A DNA stretch of 64,000 bases from Pseudoips prasinana (taxonomy: Eukaryota; Arthropoda; Insecta; Lepidoptera; Nolidae): the NCBI GenBank assembly GCA_951640165.1, contig OX621238.1:22716001-22780000 (forward strand), read 5' to 3'. Shown here in pieces: positions 10,610 to 22,136 of this stretch (position 1 is its first letter; every line of letters starts with the position of its first letter). The notes beneath the pieces are model-generated. The model searched no databases. It saw nothing but the letters and a program-made list of their open reading frames with translations, and had not been told where the DNA came from. The translations under genes were made by a program, and so were the position numbers.

Positions 10610-10738
10610 TAATCAGCCTGATATCATCGAAATGTGTCTATAACGTTGCCATTTGGAGGGGTTTGCCTTAGTCACCGCACCTGGCATACGAGTTGGCGAA
10701 CGCAGTTGGGAGGTAGTATAACGTACGCGATTAAACTG
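10610..10738 (-). mobile_element. SINE family S2, partial, minus strand
   Basis: AATCAGCCTGATATCATCG is followed by TATAACGTTGCCATTTGGAG, GGGTTTGCCTTAGTCACCGC and GGGAGGTAGT. These match the RTE-tailed SINE at 25388-25614 read in reverse. The head is lost near 10738. Confidence 0.75.
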
Positions 10739-11499
10739 CAGGACCAACGTAATCAAATTGGGAACGGAGGCAGGGCATATAATATTACGGCACCATTTCG
10801 ACGTTTTACTTTATGGCCGCTAAGCAGGTTTACAGAAAATCTGTTGTGATATATGGAGAGACAGACACCGGTGTGATATAATAAGGGTTTAAATTTTTTA
10901 TCTGAAGCATGGAACCCTAAATATGCAACAAATAAATATTTAAAAGAATATCTTGAACGGTTTGGTCTCTACAGCGTTCTCATAAAAAAATTATCTTAAT
11001 TCCAAACTGCGTTACATTGGATTAAAGAAAATGTAGTCTCTAATATGGAGTCTAAAATGTTCACAATGTAATAAAAAACCTGCAAAGGAATTTAATACTA
11101 AATTCTAATGAAGCAGAAATTTGAAGACAATCTCCGAGTAATGTCGAAGGAAAATCAAATTAGACCAACGTCGACATCGTTATGAGATTTTTTGATTTTA
11201 ATCAGAATCCTATTATTTTTTTTCTAGATTGTAAAGTTAGCCAAGAGGGACGAACAAATAAACATCAATTAGCAGTTTTACTAACTCTTGTTTAAGGCAA
11301 TTTTGTATTCATCATAATGCGCGGATGTCGATACAAGCTTTGCTCGGCAGTATGAGATCCGACAACACAATTTCTGTACTCATATGTATTTTTAGTTGAA
11401 AGGAATCTATATAATATATGATATCAGTTTTTCATTAATAAACGTGAACCACCGTGCGATATTGACGTAAAAGTAGTAGCGGGTCTTAACTATTGTTTT
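10739..11499. other. Stretch with nothing recognised
   Basis: AT-rich. The 5' end of the LINE that follows was not located and may lie near the end of this interval. Confidence 0.4.
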
Positions 11500-11950
11500 T
11501 TTTTTATTAAATAAAAAGTATTAAGCGACAGTGTCTGTGCAAATTAACTCAGTGGACTTTAATACGTCACATACATTATTGGACAGTGTTTATGTACATT
11601 AAAAATTGCTTAAAAACTATAATACATAACTTAGTAACTACGGACATAAATGAATCTACCCTATTATTAAATTATCAAAGTGATTTGTAACAAACCCTGT
11701 GATTAACTCTAAACAGTGTTTAACAAATGTGCGCTCTTGTCCTCTCGATATAGTGGTGTGAACAGCTGAAGCAAATTCCCTTCATCTCGATAAACATCTG
11801 AGATAACAACAGTACACTAGTGACATCTAATGTCCACAATCCGAACACAGTAACACTATCTATCATTTGTCTCCGTGCGAAATCTAGCTGTGAATAACTG
11901 TATTACGTAGTTACCTATAATTGGCGAGGTCGACTCAAGCGCATTGCACA

Positions 11951-13049
11951 ATGCCGCGTTCCTGTGGAGCTTGCAAAAAAATTATTGGTCAGACAGATGG
12001 CGTTAGCTGTTCGAAATGCACATGTGTATATCACCATTTATGCTTAAGAATATCGAAAGCTGATCATGTAGGAGATAGCTGGCTCTGTCCAGACTGTTAA
12101 AAAAAATAAGCCCAGGGATAATAGCTCAGAAACACCAGTCAGACCAAGAATAGAATCCAATCTACACAAAAAAGGTATAAATTCACCAAACACAACCACC
12201 TACAATGAGCTGAGTCAGCAGCTTGAATTGTTTGAGCTTAAAATGGAAAAAATGATGTCCACTTTGCAGGGAGAATTGGTGTGTTTACGGAGGGATCTGG
12301 ATAAGTTGAACACAACCCAGAATGACATTGTGACTCGTCTTGAAAGCTTGGAGACCAAGAGCGACAAAATAGCTGCATCCCAAGAGTCGTTTGACGGGCG
12401 GTTAGAGGCATTAGAGAGTAGGGTGGCTGTGTTGGAAACTGATGCCGGTAAAAGTCTATCTCAAGCCATCATACCTGATCAAATTATTACCCAACTTCGG
12501 TTGGAGTTGAATGACAGGGACCAGCAGCTGCTAAGAAATGATGTGGAGATCACAAACGTCCCCGAATTCAAGGGTGAAAATCCCTTGCATATTGTTTCGC
12601 TCATTAGCCAAAAACTTGGGATTAGTCTCGATGAACGTGACGTTGTATCAGCCGAGCGTGTAGGATCCATCCTGCGTAACCGCGGAGCACCGGGAGAAGA
12701 TGGGGCGGAGGGCGGACGTCCTAGGCCACTGGTGGTCCGCCTGACTCGTAGCGCGGTTCGGGACTTATTACTCAAAAATATGCGAACGAGACGTGGAGCC
12801 AACACAGCCGATTTTGGTATCGCTAATGAGTCGCGTCCGTTCTATATTAACGAACGTTTAACAAGGGCTAATAAGCAATTGTTATTTAAAGCACGTGAGG
12901 AAAAGAAGCGTCTAAACTGGAAGTTTGTATAGACTCAGCAGGGACGGATTCTAGCAAAGCAGGACGCGGAAAAGCCACGTACTCTATCCGGTCAGAACTC
13001 TCTCAAGCGTGTTTTTGGCAAAGGGCCAATTAGTGCCGAGGCGGTCTAG
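11951..13049 (+). pseudogene. LINE ORF1: PHD finger, coiled coil, FP25K-like domain (broken)
   Basis: This would encode the RNA-binding structural protein of the LINE. From ATG 11951 the first 49 codons form a PHD-type zinc finger (CGAC, CSKC, then HLC and WLCPDC spacing) and stop at TAA 12098. The rest is open in another frame from 12099 through an A8 run (12099-12106), so a single indel in that run explains the break. Codons from 12228 form a heptad-rich coiled coil (about 12230-12450). A basic C-terminal domain follows (NVPEFKGEN, DVVSAERVG, RPLVVRL, FYINERLT), of the kind shared with the FP25K family. TAG at 12930-12932 falls at a position where relatives usually have Trp, and the frame then stays open to TAG 13047-13049. 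Original length is about 365 residues. Confidence 0.8.
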
Positions 13050-13623
13050 TTCCCATCTCCTTCAAATCTCTCAGCTGGCTATTGCTAGTCTTATTCTCCT
13101 AGTAGACAAATGTATTTTATTAATTATTATTGTTGTTTTGGAAATTCACAACTTTGTACAATATCGAACCTACTGTATAAAAAATATTTTTGTTCCATAT
13201 TGTAGTACATTCGTGTATTGTAGTATGGTGCAGTTTTATATTACGAATTCTAATTTTGCATATGTTTTTGTTAAAGTATATCCTACATTTTCCTCTAGCT
13301 ATTCACTTGTGTACTTTAATTTTTGGTGTGTGTTATTATTTTTAATAGTATCATGGCCCGGTGTTGCACACAGGGATACCCGCAGACTCTATTTAATTGT
13401 AGCTGTCATATTCAATTTAATTTATTTACACATTAATGTAACATATTTGTATTGCGCGTGTCGTTGCTACTCCAATCCTCTATTACATAATATATTATAC
13501 ATACATGATACTCACACAGTACATTGCCTATATTATTTTATTCTTGTCTTCAAAGTAATAACATATTTCATTCATAACTGTCTTAAACTTATACACAACT
13601 ATATGAACTTAATATTACTATAA
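12955..13623 (+). CDS. Hydrophobic stop-free frame between LINE ORF1 and ORF2
   Basis: After TAG 12952 this frame has no stop for 222 codons, until TAA 13621-13623, which directly precedes the ORF2 ATG at 13624. It is in the same frame as ORF2. It overlaps the end of ORF1 by about 95 nt in the +1 frame. There is no obvious ATG near its start; GTG 13009 is only the first alternative start. Residues are rich in I, L, V, F, Y and C with several membrane-like runs (for example about 13318-13350 and 13390-13425), then Cys/His-containing segments. I do not recognise a family. The sequence is AT-rich and the other two forward frames carry stops, so the open length is unexpected by chance. It could be a real third product, an N-terminal extension of ORF2 cut by one stop, or a device to deliver ribosomes to ORF2. 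Confidence 0.4.
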   Translation, partial: QSRTRKSHVLYPVRTLSSVFLAKGQLVPRRSSSHLLQISQLAIASLILLVDKCILLIIIVVLEIHNFVQYRTYCIKNIFVPYCSTFVYCSMVQFYITNSNFAYVFVKVYPTFSSSYSLVYFNFWCVLLFLIVSWPGVAHRDTRRLYLIVAVIFNLIYLHINVTYLYCACRCYSNPLLHNILYIHDTHTVHCLYYFILVFKVITYFIHNCLKLIHNYMNLILL

Positions 13624-16478
13624 ATGAATCATAATAAGCTATTTAAGGTTGGGCTTTTCAATGCGGGCTCACTTGGATCAAGGCATGAGGAATTCATTGT
13701 GGCCATGGAAGGATTAGGTGTGGACATTATGGCGATAAATGAGACTTGGCTCAAGAAGGGAGGTGAAGGATGTGCACCTTCAGTCCCCAACTTCAGGCTC
13801 AGACATCTACCTCGACCACCACACATAAAGCGTGGCCGCGGTGGCGGCATAGGTTCCTATATCCGCAAAGGATTAAGAGTTACTACTGCCCCGCATCCAC
13901 CCGCGCCCTCTGTGGAACAGATGTGGCTCAGGTTGAAAATAAACTGCAATTCATTAATAATAGGAACTGCATATAGGCCACCACATTTAGATGTGAATGT
14001 TTTCTTTGATGCTATCACGGATTCTATCACTACTTTCTCTGGTGTTGATAAAATTATATTCATGGGGGATTTTAATATAAATTGGCTCAATCACTCTGAG
14101 AACAAAACCAAACTACTTGACTGTTTCCTGCGGAGTTCGAGTCTAGTCAATATTGTATCTAAACCAACTCATTTTACAGACCACAGTGCAACATTGATAG
14201 ACCTTATCTGTACTGATGCCCAAGCACGTGAAATCACAGTAACGCACATACCAGAGCTTGGTCAACATGCGATTGTTTCGGCTGTATTTAATTTTAAGAT
14301 AGAAAGGCCTCCTCCCCGCTGGATCACCTTCCGGCCATTGGGTGACATTGTCCATGAAATCTTCCTACAGGATCTGGGCAATATGGATTGGGACTCTATT
14401 ATCAAATTAGATGATATTAATAATATGGTAGAAACATTTAATAAATACATAATTACTCTTTTTGACTTGCATTCTCCTTTAAAGAAAATATTAATAAAAG
14501 AACGATGCCTTCCATGGATTACAGATACAATCAGGGAAATGATGCGTACACGTGACAGGTATCAAAATAGGTCTAGATTAACTAAGTCTACTGTCCATAT
14601 TGACTTCTATAAGCATTTAAAATATGAAGTCATAGCTGCTCTTGAACGTGAAAAAACAGCTTATTACAAACATTATATTAATAAAAATATTAAACAACCT
14701 AAAATGTTATGGAAAAATTTAAAAACTACACTCAGTAAAAAAAATACTCATTACCCAGATTTACCTAAAAACTGCAGTAATCCTGATATCTTGTATAAAT
14801 ATTTTTTGGAGATATCTGGCCCAGATAATATTTCAATATCCCAGTTGACTTTCTATGAGCATAACAGATTTGGTAGTGGTCAATTTCATCTTGGGCTTGT
14901 AACTGAGAATGAGGTACTAAAAGTCATAAAAAAATTAAAATCAAATGCTATGGGAGTGGATGACATATCTCTAGCGATGCTTCTGTTGACTCTACCTCAT
15001 ACGCTTACCTCAATTACCAGTATTATAAATAAGTCATTGTTAACATCAAAATTTCCGGATCTATGGAAGATAGCAATCGTAAAGCGTATAGCCAAAAATT
15101 CTAGTCCCACTGGGCCAGGTGACCTACGTCCAATATCCTTATTACCCTGCTTGTCTAAAATCTTAGAGCGGGTGGTGTGTGACCAGTTAACCAAGTATCT
15201 CGAGCAGTTTAATATATTACCTACACATCAGTCAGGATTCCGAGGGGGTTATAGTACCTCCTCGGCCTTGATTGATGTTGTGGATAATCTGCTTGAGGCT
15301 GGAGGTCAGGGCAAAGGGTCCATACTAACCTTACTTGATTTTTCTCGTGCGTTTGACTCTATAAATGTTTCACTATTGCTATCTAAACTTGCATACTACG
15401 GTTGCACAGCGGAAACAGTCAAATGGTTTCATAGCTATCTCAGTGATAGGTACCAGTTTGTTCGGATAAGAAATGATCGGAGTGGTAACGAAGCCTCTTC
15501 CTCTTACTCTCGTGTGTCAAGAGGAGTTCCTCAGGGATCGATATTGGGGCCAATACTTTTCATCTTATACAGTACAGATATCACCACTGTCATAAAACAC
15601 TGTAAATATCATCTCTATGCTGATGACCTCCAGCTTTTCATTTCCTTTCATCCATCTGATTGTGAGCTTTCTGTAAAAAATATGAATGATGATTTAGAGA
15701 GTGTTGCAAACTGGGCTTCTCAGAACTCATTAGTGCTAAATCCTAGTAAATCCAAACATATACTAATGGGATCTAGAAATATCATCAAGCAGGTAGAACA
15801 GAAACCCCTATCGTTAAAATAGGAGACTGTTTGATAGAGCGGGTAATGGAGGCACGAAACCTTGGGGTTGTTTTTGATGGTCAGTTAAAATTTGAAACAC
15901 ATGTTGTACAAGCTGTACAAAACTGTTTCTATCGTCTCAAGCTACTCTACCGGGTTCGCCCATACATAAGTGTTGATGTGCGGATTATGCTCTGTGAGTC
16001 TCTCATCCTCTCAAAACTCAACTATGCCGACACAATGTATGGGACATGTCTGCTTGCTCGAACTGAGAGGCTAATACAAAGAGTTCAGAACGCATGTGCT
16101 AGATTCTGCTACAATGTGCCTCCTAGATCACACATAACCCCTTATCTGAATAGTGGTAATATGCTAAAAATGATGGCTCGCAGAAAACTACATCTTGCTA
16201 CTCTGCTATTTGGTGTGGTGGCAACAGGTAAACCAGGTTATCTATATAATAAATTGACTTGGTCGCATGATCAGAACTCACATAAAACTAGAGCCTCTTC
16301 GTACCTATTGATAACTCCTAAACATAGGACTAATGCGTTCCGCGGCAGTTTTCGATTCGCCGCTAGTCATATCTGGAACGTTTTATTGCCGCCTCTTCGT
16401 GCGCTGCGAACAAAACATTGCTTTAAAGAACATTTCAGGACGCATTTACTCGAAAAACAAAAAACTGATCAATTGTAA
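13624..16478 (+). pseudogene. LINE ORF2: APE endonuclease and reverse transcriptase (one frameshift)
   Basis: This would nick chromosomal DNA and reverse-transcribe the element RNA onto it. The N-terminal APE-type endonuclease (about codons 1-235) shows INETWL, TAYRPPH and MGDFNINW; where most relatives have SDH, this copy reads LGQHAIV. RT motifs follow: LRPISLLPCLSKILERVV, HQSGFRGGYST, LLDFSRAFDSI (motif A Asp), SRGVPQGSILGPILF and YHLYADDLQLF (catalytic YADD). The frame ends at TAG 15820-15822, but the C-terminal part continues in the -1 frame (from about 15805; GVVFDGQLKFETH, LSKLNYADTMYG) to 16478. An indel in the AAACCCC run near 15802-15809 explains this. Total about 950 residues, normal for the group. 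The ATG follows TAA of the upstream frame without a gap. Confidence 0.9.
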
Positions 16479-17020
16479 TTGTAACTTACTTAGGTCATGT
16501 ACGTCGCCAGCCAAGGCCATAGCAATTATTTCCGGTCTTTTTCTTATTTTATTATTAAACTGCCCGGATCATGTAAATATCACAAAACACGTGGCAAGGA
16601 TCTTTTTCTTATTAAACTGCCCACATTCACATTCATATTTATCGTACTTTGACAGTTTTTGATAGGTAAACACAGCAATGACCGCAATACTAGTTGTTTA
16701 TATTCTCTTTGATGGCATTTAAAGTGGTTGGAGTCGCAACCAAACGCTACTACAGGTCGATACGCATGATAATTTTGTAATTTAATTAGTAGTTTTTAAG
16801 CGCTATCGGAAGATCAGCGTTGCAGTAATTATTATTATTTACTGTAACATTTGCTGAGGTAGACGCCTTTCCTAGCTAGTACTAATAATGTTGGATGCTT
16901 CATTCGTATTATATAAACTAAACGTAATTAATTATATTGTCTTAGATTTAAACTAAGTTAAGGATTATCTGTGCTTGTTGGGAATAAACCTTTTTTATTT
17001 TATTTTTTTATTTATTTTTA
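16479..17020 (+). other. 3' UTR of the CR1-group LINE
   Basis: AT-rich and non-coding, ending in AATAAACC and a T-rich tail. The next LINE fragment begins immediately after. Confidence 0.6.
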
Positions 17021-17029
17021 ATAAACTAT

Positions 17030-17673
17030 TGACCATAAATTGTCCTTGCCCTAAACTTGAACGCGCCTCTAAACTCAAATATTTGGGCATCACGATTGAT
17101 CACAACCTTACCTTTACTGATCATATAGAGACACTAACTACACGAATGCGTAACATGATATTTATTTTTAAAACCCTTCGTCATATCGCTGAGGCCCGCC
17201 TTGTTAAAAGAGTCTACCTATCACTGTCTCAATCCATTTTAACCTATTGCATATCAATTTGGGGAGGGGCACAAAGGACAGCAATGTTGAAATTAGAAAG
17301 AGCCCAAAGAGCCATTTTAAAAGTGAGTACTTTCCGACCATTTCTCTTTCCAACGGAAGAACTGTACAAGTCTTGTGAAGTACTTACAGTGAGGCAACTT
17401 TTTGTAGTTAATATAATACTCCTACAAAATAAAAACACGCCTTTTCACGAAATTACCCAGCGCCGCAAGGACTTGGTGTGTGACACATTTCAAAGCAACT
17501 TCTCTTTTACCCAACGCTTTTTCTGTTTTTTAGGACCCAATAGTTATAATAAAATAAACAAGAAACTGAGCATTTACTCTCTCTCCTTACATGCATGTAA
17601 AGAAGCCGTCACAAAACTGCTGCTAGCAATGAATTATCAAGAAACAGACCAATTATTACAGCAATTTTCCTGA
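17030..17673 (+). pseudogene. C-terminal ORF2 fragment of a second LINE family
   Basis: The frame from about 17030 to the stop at 17671-17673 is the post-RT C-terminal region of a Jockey/CR1-type ORF2: SKLKYLGITIDHNLTF, RLVKRVYLSLSQSILTYCIS, IWGGAQ and LERAQRAILKV. Endonuclease and RT catalytic motifs are absent, so the copy is 5'-truncated. It differs in sequence from ORF2 at 13624 and belongs to another family. The frame itself is unbroken, which argues for a recent insertion. Confidence 0.8.
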
Positions 17674-17762
17674 TACCACGCCCACTCACATACGTACACA
17701 CTCATACGCGCGCGCGCTCACAAACACACACCCACACACAGACACACACACACACACACGCA

Positions 17763-17802
<40 letters not shown>

Positions 17803-18139
17803 TATAAGAGCTTTCTATTAGCATCTATTATCTAATAGAAGTTTTTTTTGTATTTTGTTCATATTATTACTTTTTCTCTTTTTATGTTAACTTTCACCCG
17901 ATAAATTATTGATGAATAATGATTGAACTATATAAACAAAGTTGGGCCTAGCACCTTTAATACAAGTTGTCTCCGAATAACTTAGCTAAGGTGCTAGCCA
18001 CCACAAAGATTGCTAAATATTTTGTAACAAACAAACAATTTTATGATGTAAAAATGTATTGCATTTTACTGTACGCACCTATTATTGTTATAGTTTTATG
18101 TTATGTGGTGAAATAAACGATTATCTTATCTTATCTTAA
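17674..18139 (+). mobile_element. 3' UTR and tail of the second LINE
   Basis: It contains a CA-rich microsatellite (17689-17799) soon after the stop, the block AAGGTGCTAGCCACCACAAA, and ends GTGAAATAAACGAT followed by (TTATC)n at about 18117-18139. Short tandem repeats instead of poly(A) at the 3' end are typical of the CR1 group. Confidence 0.75.
17689..17799. repeat. CA-rich microsatellite
   Basis: Interrupted (CA)n including a GCGCGCGCGC stretch, lying inside the 3' UTR of the LINE fragment. Confidence 0.95.
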
Positions 18140-18377
18140 TCGCAGTTGATTAGAACTTGCTGGTCTGGAATCTGGAACTGGAGCAGGTAGTATAATTGCT
18201 ATTTGTGTGCACGTTTTTTTCGGTAATATTGTTAGTTGCTTGGTTTAAACCAACAATAAAACTTGCTCAGTTCTTTTCTGTTCTATAAGTCTAGTCATTG
18301 TCGAACTATAATCACAGAATAAAATTGATCTATACAAAAAAGTGCTGCTGTGTGGTGACGCCTGCTGTGTGGTGACG

Positions 18378-18613
18378 GCGACAAATATCAGAATCAGAAT
18401 ATCATCACCCCATCTCATCCCGTGGGGGGCGTAGAAGTCGACCCGAGGGAATATCTACCAGAGGACGGGAAGCAGCTTCCTTCTGAGTACTACGACCATC
18501 ATACTGCGATCGCCAACCCGCCTGCCAAGCGTGGCGATTATGGCATATCCCCTCAAGATGATTCTTGAGGGAGGCTTGTCCAGCAGTGGACTTATTTAAG
18601 CTGTAATGATGAT
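18378..18613 (+). mobile_element. SINE family S3 (RTE-tailed)
   Basis: Shared with 37965-38216 (-), 55090-55262 (-) and 56560-56660 (-). Blocks are TCATCCCGTGGGG, GCGTAGAA, GAAGCAG, GCGATCGCCAACC, GCCAAGCGTGGCGATTATGG, then GGGAGGCTTGTCCAGCAGTG and GCTGTAATGATGAT. The tail resembles the 3' end of the RTE LINE. Confidence 0.8.
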
Positions 18614-19689
18614 ACAAAAAAAGAAGTTGATATTTGACATTTTGAAGTGTAACTCGGGGCCATTTAATTAATTACATAATGATTGTTGTCGGCTTCCCCT
18701 TAATTAAACCATGATTGAACTTCTTTTATACATGAATATCAGTAAGAAAATTGAATAGATCAAGTATGTTTTCTCATTCATATCTAGAGGTATGATATTG
18801 ACAACTCGACACACTCAGGATATTAGGTAAGCATAATATGTTTAAAAAAGCAAGCAGTTTTACTTATAAATCCTCACAATTGAAACTTTACATAAACGAG
18901 GTTCTATAATAATAATTATACAATAAATAAATATAATCTAAAAACAGATGAAAAAAAATAAACACTTAGGTACCTACCTTTCTCCTGCCACACACATACA
19001 ACGTAATATGCCACCAACTTACAGAAATAACAAAAATGCCAACCAGGATAGCAAAGATTAACATAAAACAATGGCTAATAAATCTAACATATCTAGAAAC
19101 TGAAAACATAATTTTAACTGCTGGTTAACACACACACAAACATTAGTATTCACCAGTACACACACTCGCATACACACACATATTCAAATCTATCTGTACT
19201 CACTTACCTAATTACTAAAGTATAAAATTAATAAATATCCATGTAATTGATTAATTTGATTCATGTTATGATTTCGATTTTGCGTTATCCTACATTATGC
19301 TTCTACTTTTTCTTATTTTTTATTATTATTCAAATAAGTACTGCCTAAAAGGGAATTGTTAATAATTTTTGGTCGCTGCGACATAAGCCATCAGTGCTTA
19401 GTGCGGAGAGCGCAGAAAATCATATTAAATGTAAATTACATATTGTCTGTCAATAAAGTATTATCATATGAACGTCAAAATAGTGTCACCAGCTCTCATA
19501 ATAATACGGTCAGTTCGTTGAATATTTAATTAGAACTCCGCAGACGGTCACTAGTTATCTCTGTGAAACACGTCCCTTTATTTGTTCCGTGTTTACTCAC
19601 CGGTGGGAACACTCACCTTGAATATTCCACTCAACAAGTAGGTACCTCGCTAGCGCTGCTAACGTGTTCTGATTTAGTTTTGAATTAAT
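18614..19689. other. AT-rich stretch, nothing recognised
   Basis: No gene or shared repeat was recognised. Confidence 0.5.
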
Positions 19690-19803
19690 CAAAATAGTAC
19701 AGTATCGACGTACATATTCGTTTTTTAAATATTAAGTAACTGAAAAGGAATTCTGTTGCTTAATATTTGAAAAACGAATATGTTCGTAGTTACTGTTTGA
19801 TTA
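19690..19803. repeat. Inverted repeat, likely small MITE or hairpin
   Basis: ATTAATCAAA...ACATATTCGTTTTTTAAATATT pairs with AATATTTGAAAAACGAATATGT...GTTTGATTAAT around a ~14-nt loop, giving arms of about 48 bp with a few mismatches. No second copy is in the window. Confidence 0.7.
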
Positions 19804-20635
19804 ATATATGTTGATTAATTGAGTATAGATTCTTTGCGTTATTTGGATATTATTACGACTATATTCTAGCTATACTACGAGTTAACTTACCACTAACGGG
19901 TCATATCGTATATAATTAACGGAACGATGGCTTTTAATAATTAATAAATAAAATAAAGAATTATATTTATTAATTATTAAAAATAAAGTAATTAAAAACA
20001 TATGCCAAGACTGGTTTATGAGTTGTTCCATATTAATTAATTTGGGTGTCTGGTTCGATTGATATGAATTAATGTAATTTATTCAGCACTTGGATATACA
20101 TATATTTGTACTTATCAAGCTCACAATGCAACAGTATAGTCTAAAAGAAAAATAATGTGCGATCTATCTTATTAACTATACAAAAATGTTGACAAAAAAT
20201 CCTTACTGCTAATAAATAACAGGTTATTTTGCTACTTCATATTTTAAATTCTGCATTTCTTATATTATCAATTAAAGGCAGCGAGCAATGGGCGAACGAA
20301 TAATTTAATGTAAGTGACAAATACGTGAGTACACTCTTACGGGGCTTGGGTCATAGTTCAGGGATCCGCTCAAGTAAAAAAGACTGAAGTTTACAAAGAG
20401 GGTATCATCACTGGCACGAAATGCAAGCACGGTATCACACATCAAGGGTTAGGGGCTAAGCCGCAGGTTAGCTAGGAAGATAATGAAGATGAAAGGAGAA
20501 GGAAATGAGTCCATACATTCCTGGGCCCAGGTGTTAACTGAATCAAACTAGCCTTATTTGTGAGAGGATATAATAACAAGACCTCACTAAAATTTTTGTG
20601 AAATTTGGCTATCCAGAAATCAAGTTATATGAAGT
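19804..20635. other. AT-rich stretch, nothing recognised
   Basis: No gene or shared repeat was recognised. Confidence 0.5.
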
Positions 20636-20908
20636 ACTAGCGGCCCGGTACGTGCGTCGCTACGTATAAGGCATAGTAATAAAAAAAATTATTTTTAAGT
20701 TCATTGACTCAAACGAAAAATATTTTAAATTGCTAAAAGATGTTGATTTTACACTTTTTCAAGACTTTTACAAGAATTTTCTCTACGTACAAACCTTCCC
20801 TGGACTTCCACGAATAATTCAAGACCAAAATTAGCCAAATCGGTAAAGGCGTTGTTGAGTTATAACATTACAACGAAAAGTGGCATTGATTTTTATATAT
20901 ATAGATAG
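20636..20908 (-). mobile_element. Helitron-like element, family H2, copy 2
   Basis: ACTAGCGGCCCGGTACGTGC through TTTTTATATATATAGATA, nearly identical to the copy at 8147-8420. Two close copies 12.5 kb apart indicate recent activity. Confidence 0.75.
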
Positions 20909-21078
20909 TAAAAGTGAGGTTAAATTATAACATTGTAGTTTTTTACAAAATATTTTTGAATGGCTTCGGTTGTGTTATGGTTTTATGCATGGAGAGTGTG
21001 ACATGTCGAAGGTCTGGCACGTTTGGATCCCCCGCGCCCCGTGCAGTCACTACAGTCGAAGAAAACCACAAATAAAAC

Positions 21079-21321
21079 ATGGAAAATACGTGCGCACTCA
21101 AAACGAAAGACAACGAACGAGTGACAGTCAACGAGTATGTAAAGGCTGTCAGGCAGAGAAGTGTTGCCGGAAGAATAATTAAAGGAATACGATCCGCTAT
21201 GAATCGATTCCACAAAAAATACTTGTCACTCGATTTCAAACATATTCTGAGATTTTACCGATTTATTCTTAATCGATTGCGAGTAATTCATCATTATTTT
21301 ATCGATTATTTCGTTTCATAA
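21079..21321 (+). CDS. Hypothetical 80-residue basic protein (weak candidate)
   Basis: The open frame from ATG 21079 encodes a Lys/Arg-rich polypeptide (VTVNEYVKAVRQRSVAG, IIKGIRSAMNRFHKKYLSLD). The first third is in DNA richer in GC and CpG (20990-21140) than its surroundings. No domain was recognised and there is no signal peptide. It may be an exon, a decayed transposon gene or chance. The minus-strand frames over the same DNA look no better. Confidence 0.2.
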   Translation: MENTCALKTKDNERVTVNEYVKAVRQRSVAGRIIKGIRSAMNRFHKKYLSLDFKHILRFYRFILNRLRVIHHYFIDYFVS

Positions 21322-22136
21322 CTTAATTTAAGTTTTCTCGCTTCCTAGATAGAAAAATGATACCATATTTTGTGATTTCCTTTAGAAAAATATAACGGTT
21401 TTTTTAATTCACATTTCAACTAGTTAACTGCTGGGCCCAGAAGTTTCCTTCTCCTTTATGAGCTAGTCGATTACATGGGATCTATTACCTAAGGAGACAG
21501 TGTGACTGGTTTTGAAATATTGTAACAATAGTTTATTTTGGATTATTTAGTAATTGTTATTTACATTTTCAGATTATACCCTTCCCAAGGTCGTGACCAA
21601 CAAACATTCAACAATGCGAAATGTAACATCGTTGCTATAAACAGTGCTCAAAGAAATTGTTGACGGTACAGCGGAATTGCTCTGTAATTCCATCGCGATT
21701 CCGGTTAATTCTGGTTTGGATTTCTGGTCTGCGCGAGGTGTGAGCTAAAATTATGTTAGCCCCGCGTTAGCCCGGCGAGTGCTGCTCACCAAATAGGATT
21801 AGGGTTTGTCCACGTCCGGATTTTATTGTTTTCTTGCGGCATAAAGCTTAAGGGTGTCCATATACATTCGTTTTCTTGATTCAAACACGATTTAGGAAAG
21901 GATACCAGGAAAACGAAAACGCAATATAATAATGTATTCGTACAACAAACATACTATGTATAATGCATTAAGCTAGGTTAATCTTCTTTCTCTAACAATT
22001 TGTTTTCTACCTAAATCAACTTTTTTCTGGAAACCCTAACAGAGACACACTGTTTGCGGGTAAAGAAAGACTGAGCAACGACATACAAAATAAAGAATTA
22101 ATTATAATGTAAAGAACATAATGTTTATGGCACAGA
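21322..22136. other. AT-rich stretch, nothing recognised
   Basis: No gene or shared repeat was recognised. Confidence 0.5.

Larger units (their letters stand above)
11500..17020 (+). mobile_element. CR1-group non-LTR retrotransposon, nearly complete
   Basis: The order is a 5' leader (start not resolved, about 11500), ORF1 (11951-13049), an unusually long spacer (13050-13623), ORF2 (13624-16478), and a 3' UTR ending in AATAAACC plus a T-rich (TTTA)n-like tail near 17020. The PHD finger, coiled coil and FP25K-like region in ORF1, with an APE endonuclease and RT in ORF2, place it in the CR1/Jockey superfamily. I count three coding lesions in ORF1 and ORF2, which suggests a fairly young copy. 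No target-site duplication was identified. Confidence 0.8.

Noticed and set aside
17030..17673. C-terminal continuation of the ORF2 at 13624
   Set aside because: ORF2 already has its own C-terminus up to 16478, and the two C-terminal regions differ in sequence.
20943..21239. 98-codon minus-strand frame
   Set aside because: Overlaps the plus-strand candidate, lacks any domain and has a transmembrane-like composition typical of AT-rich antisense reading.
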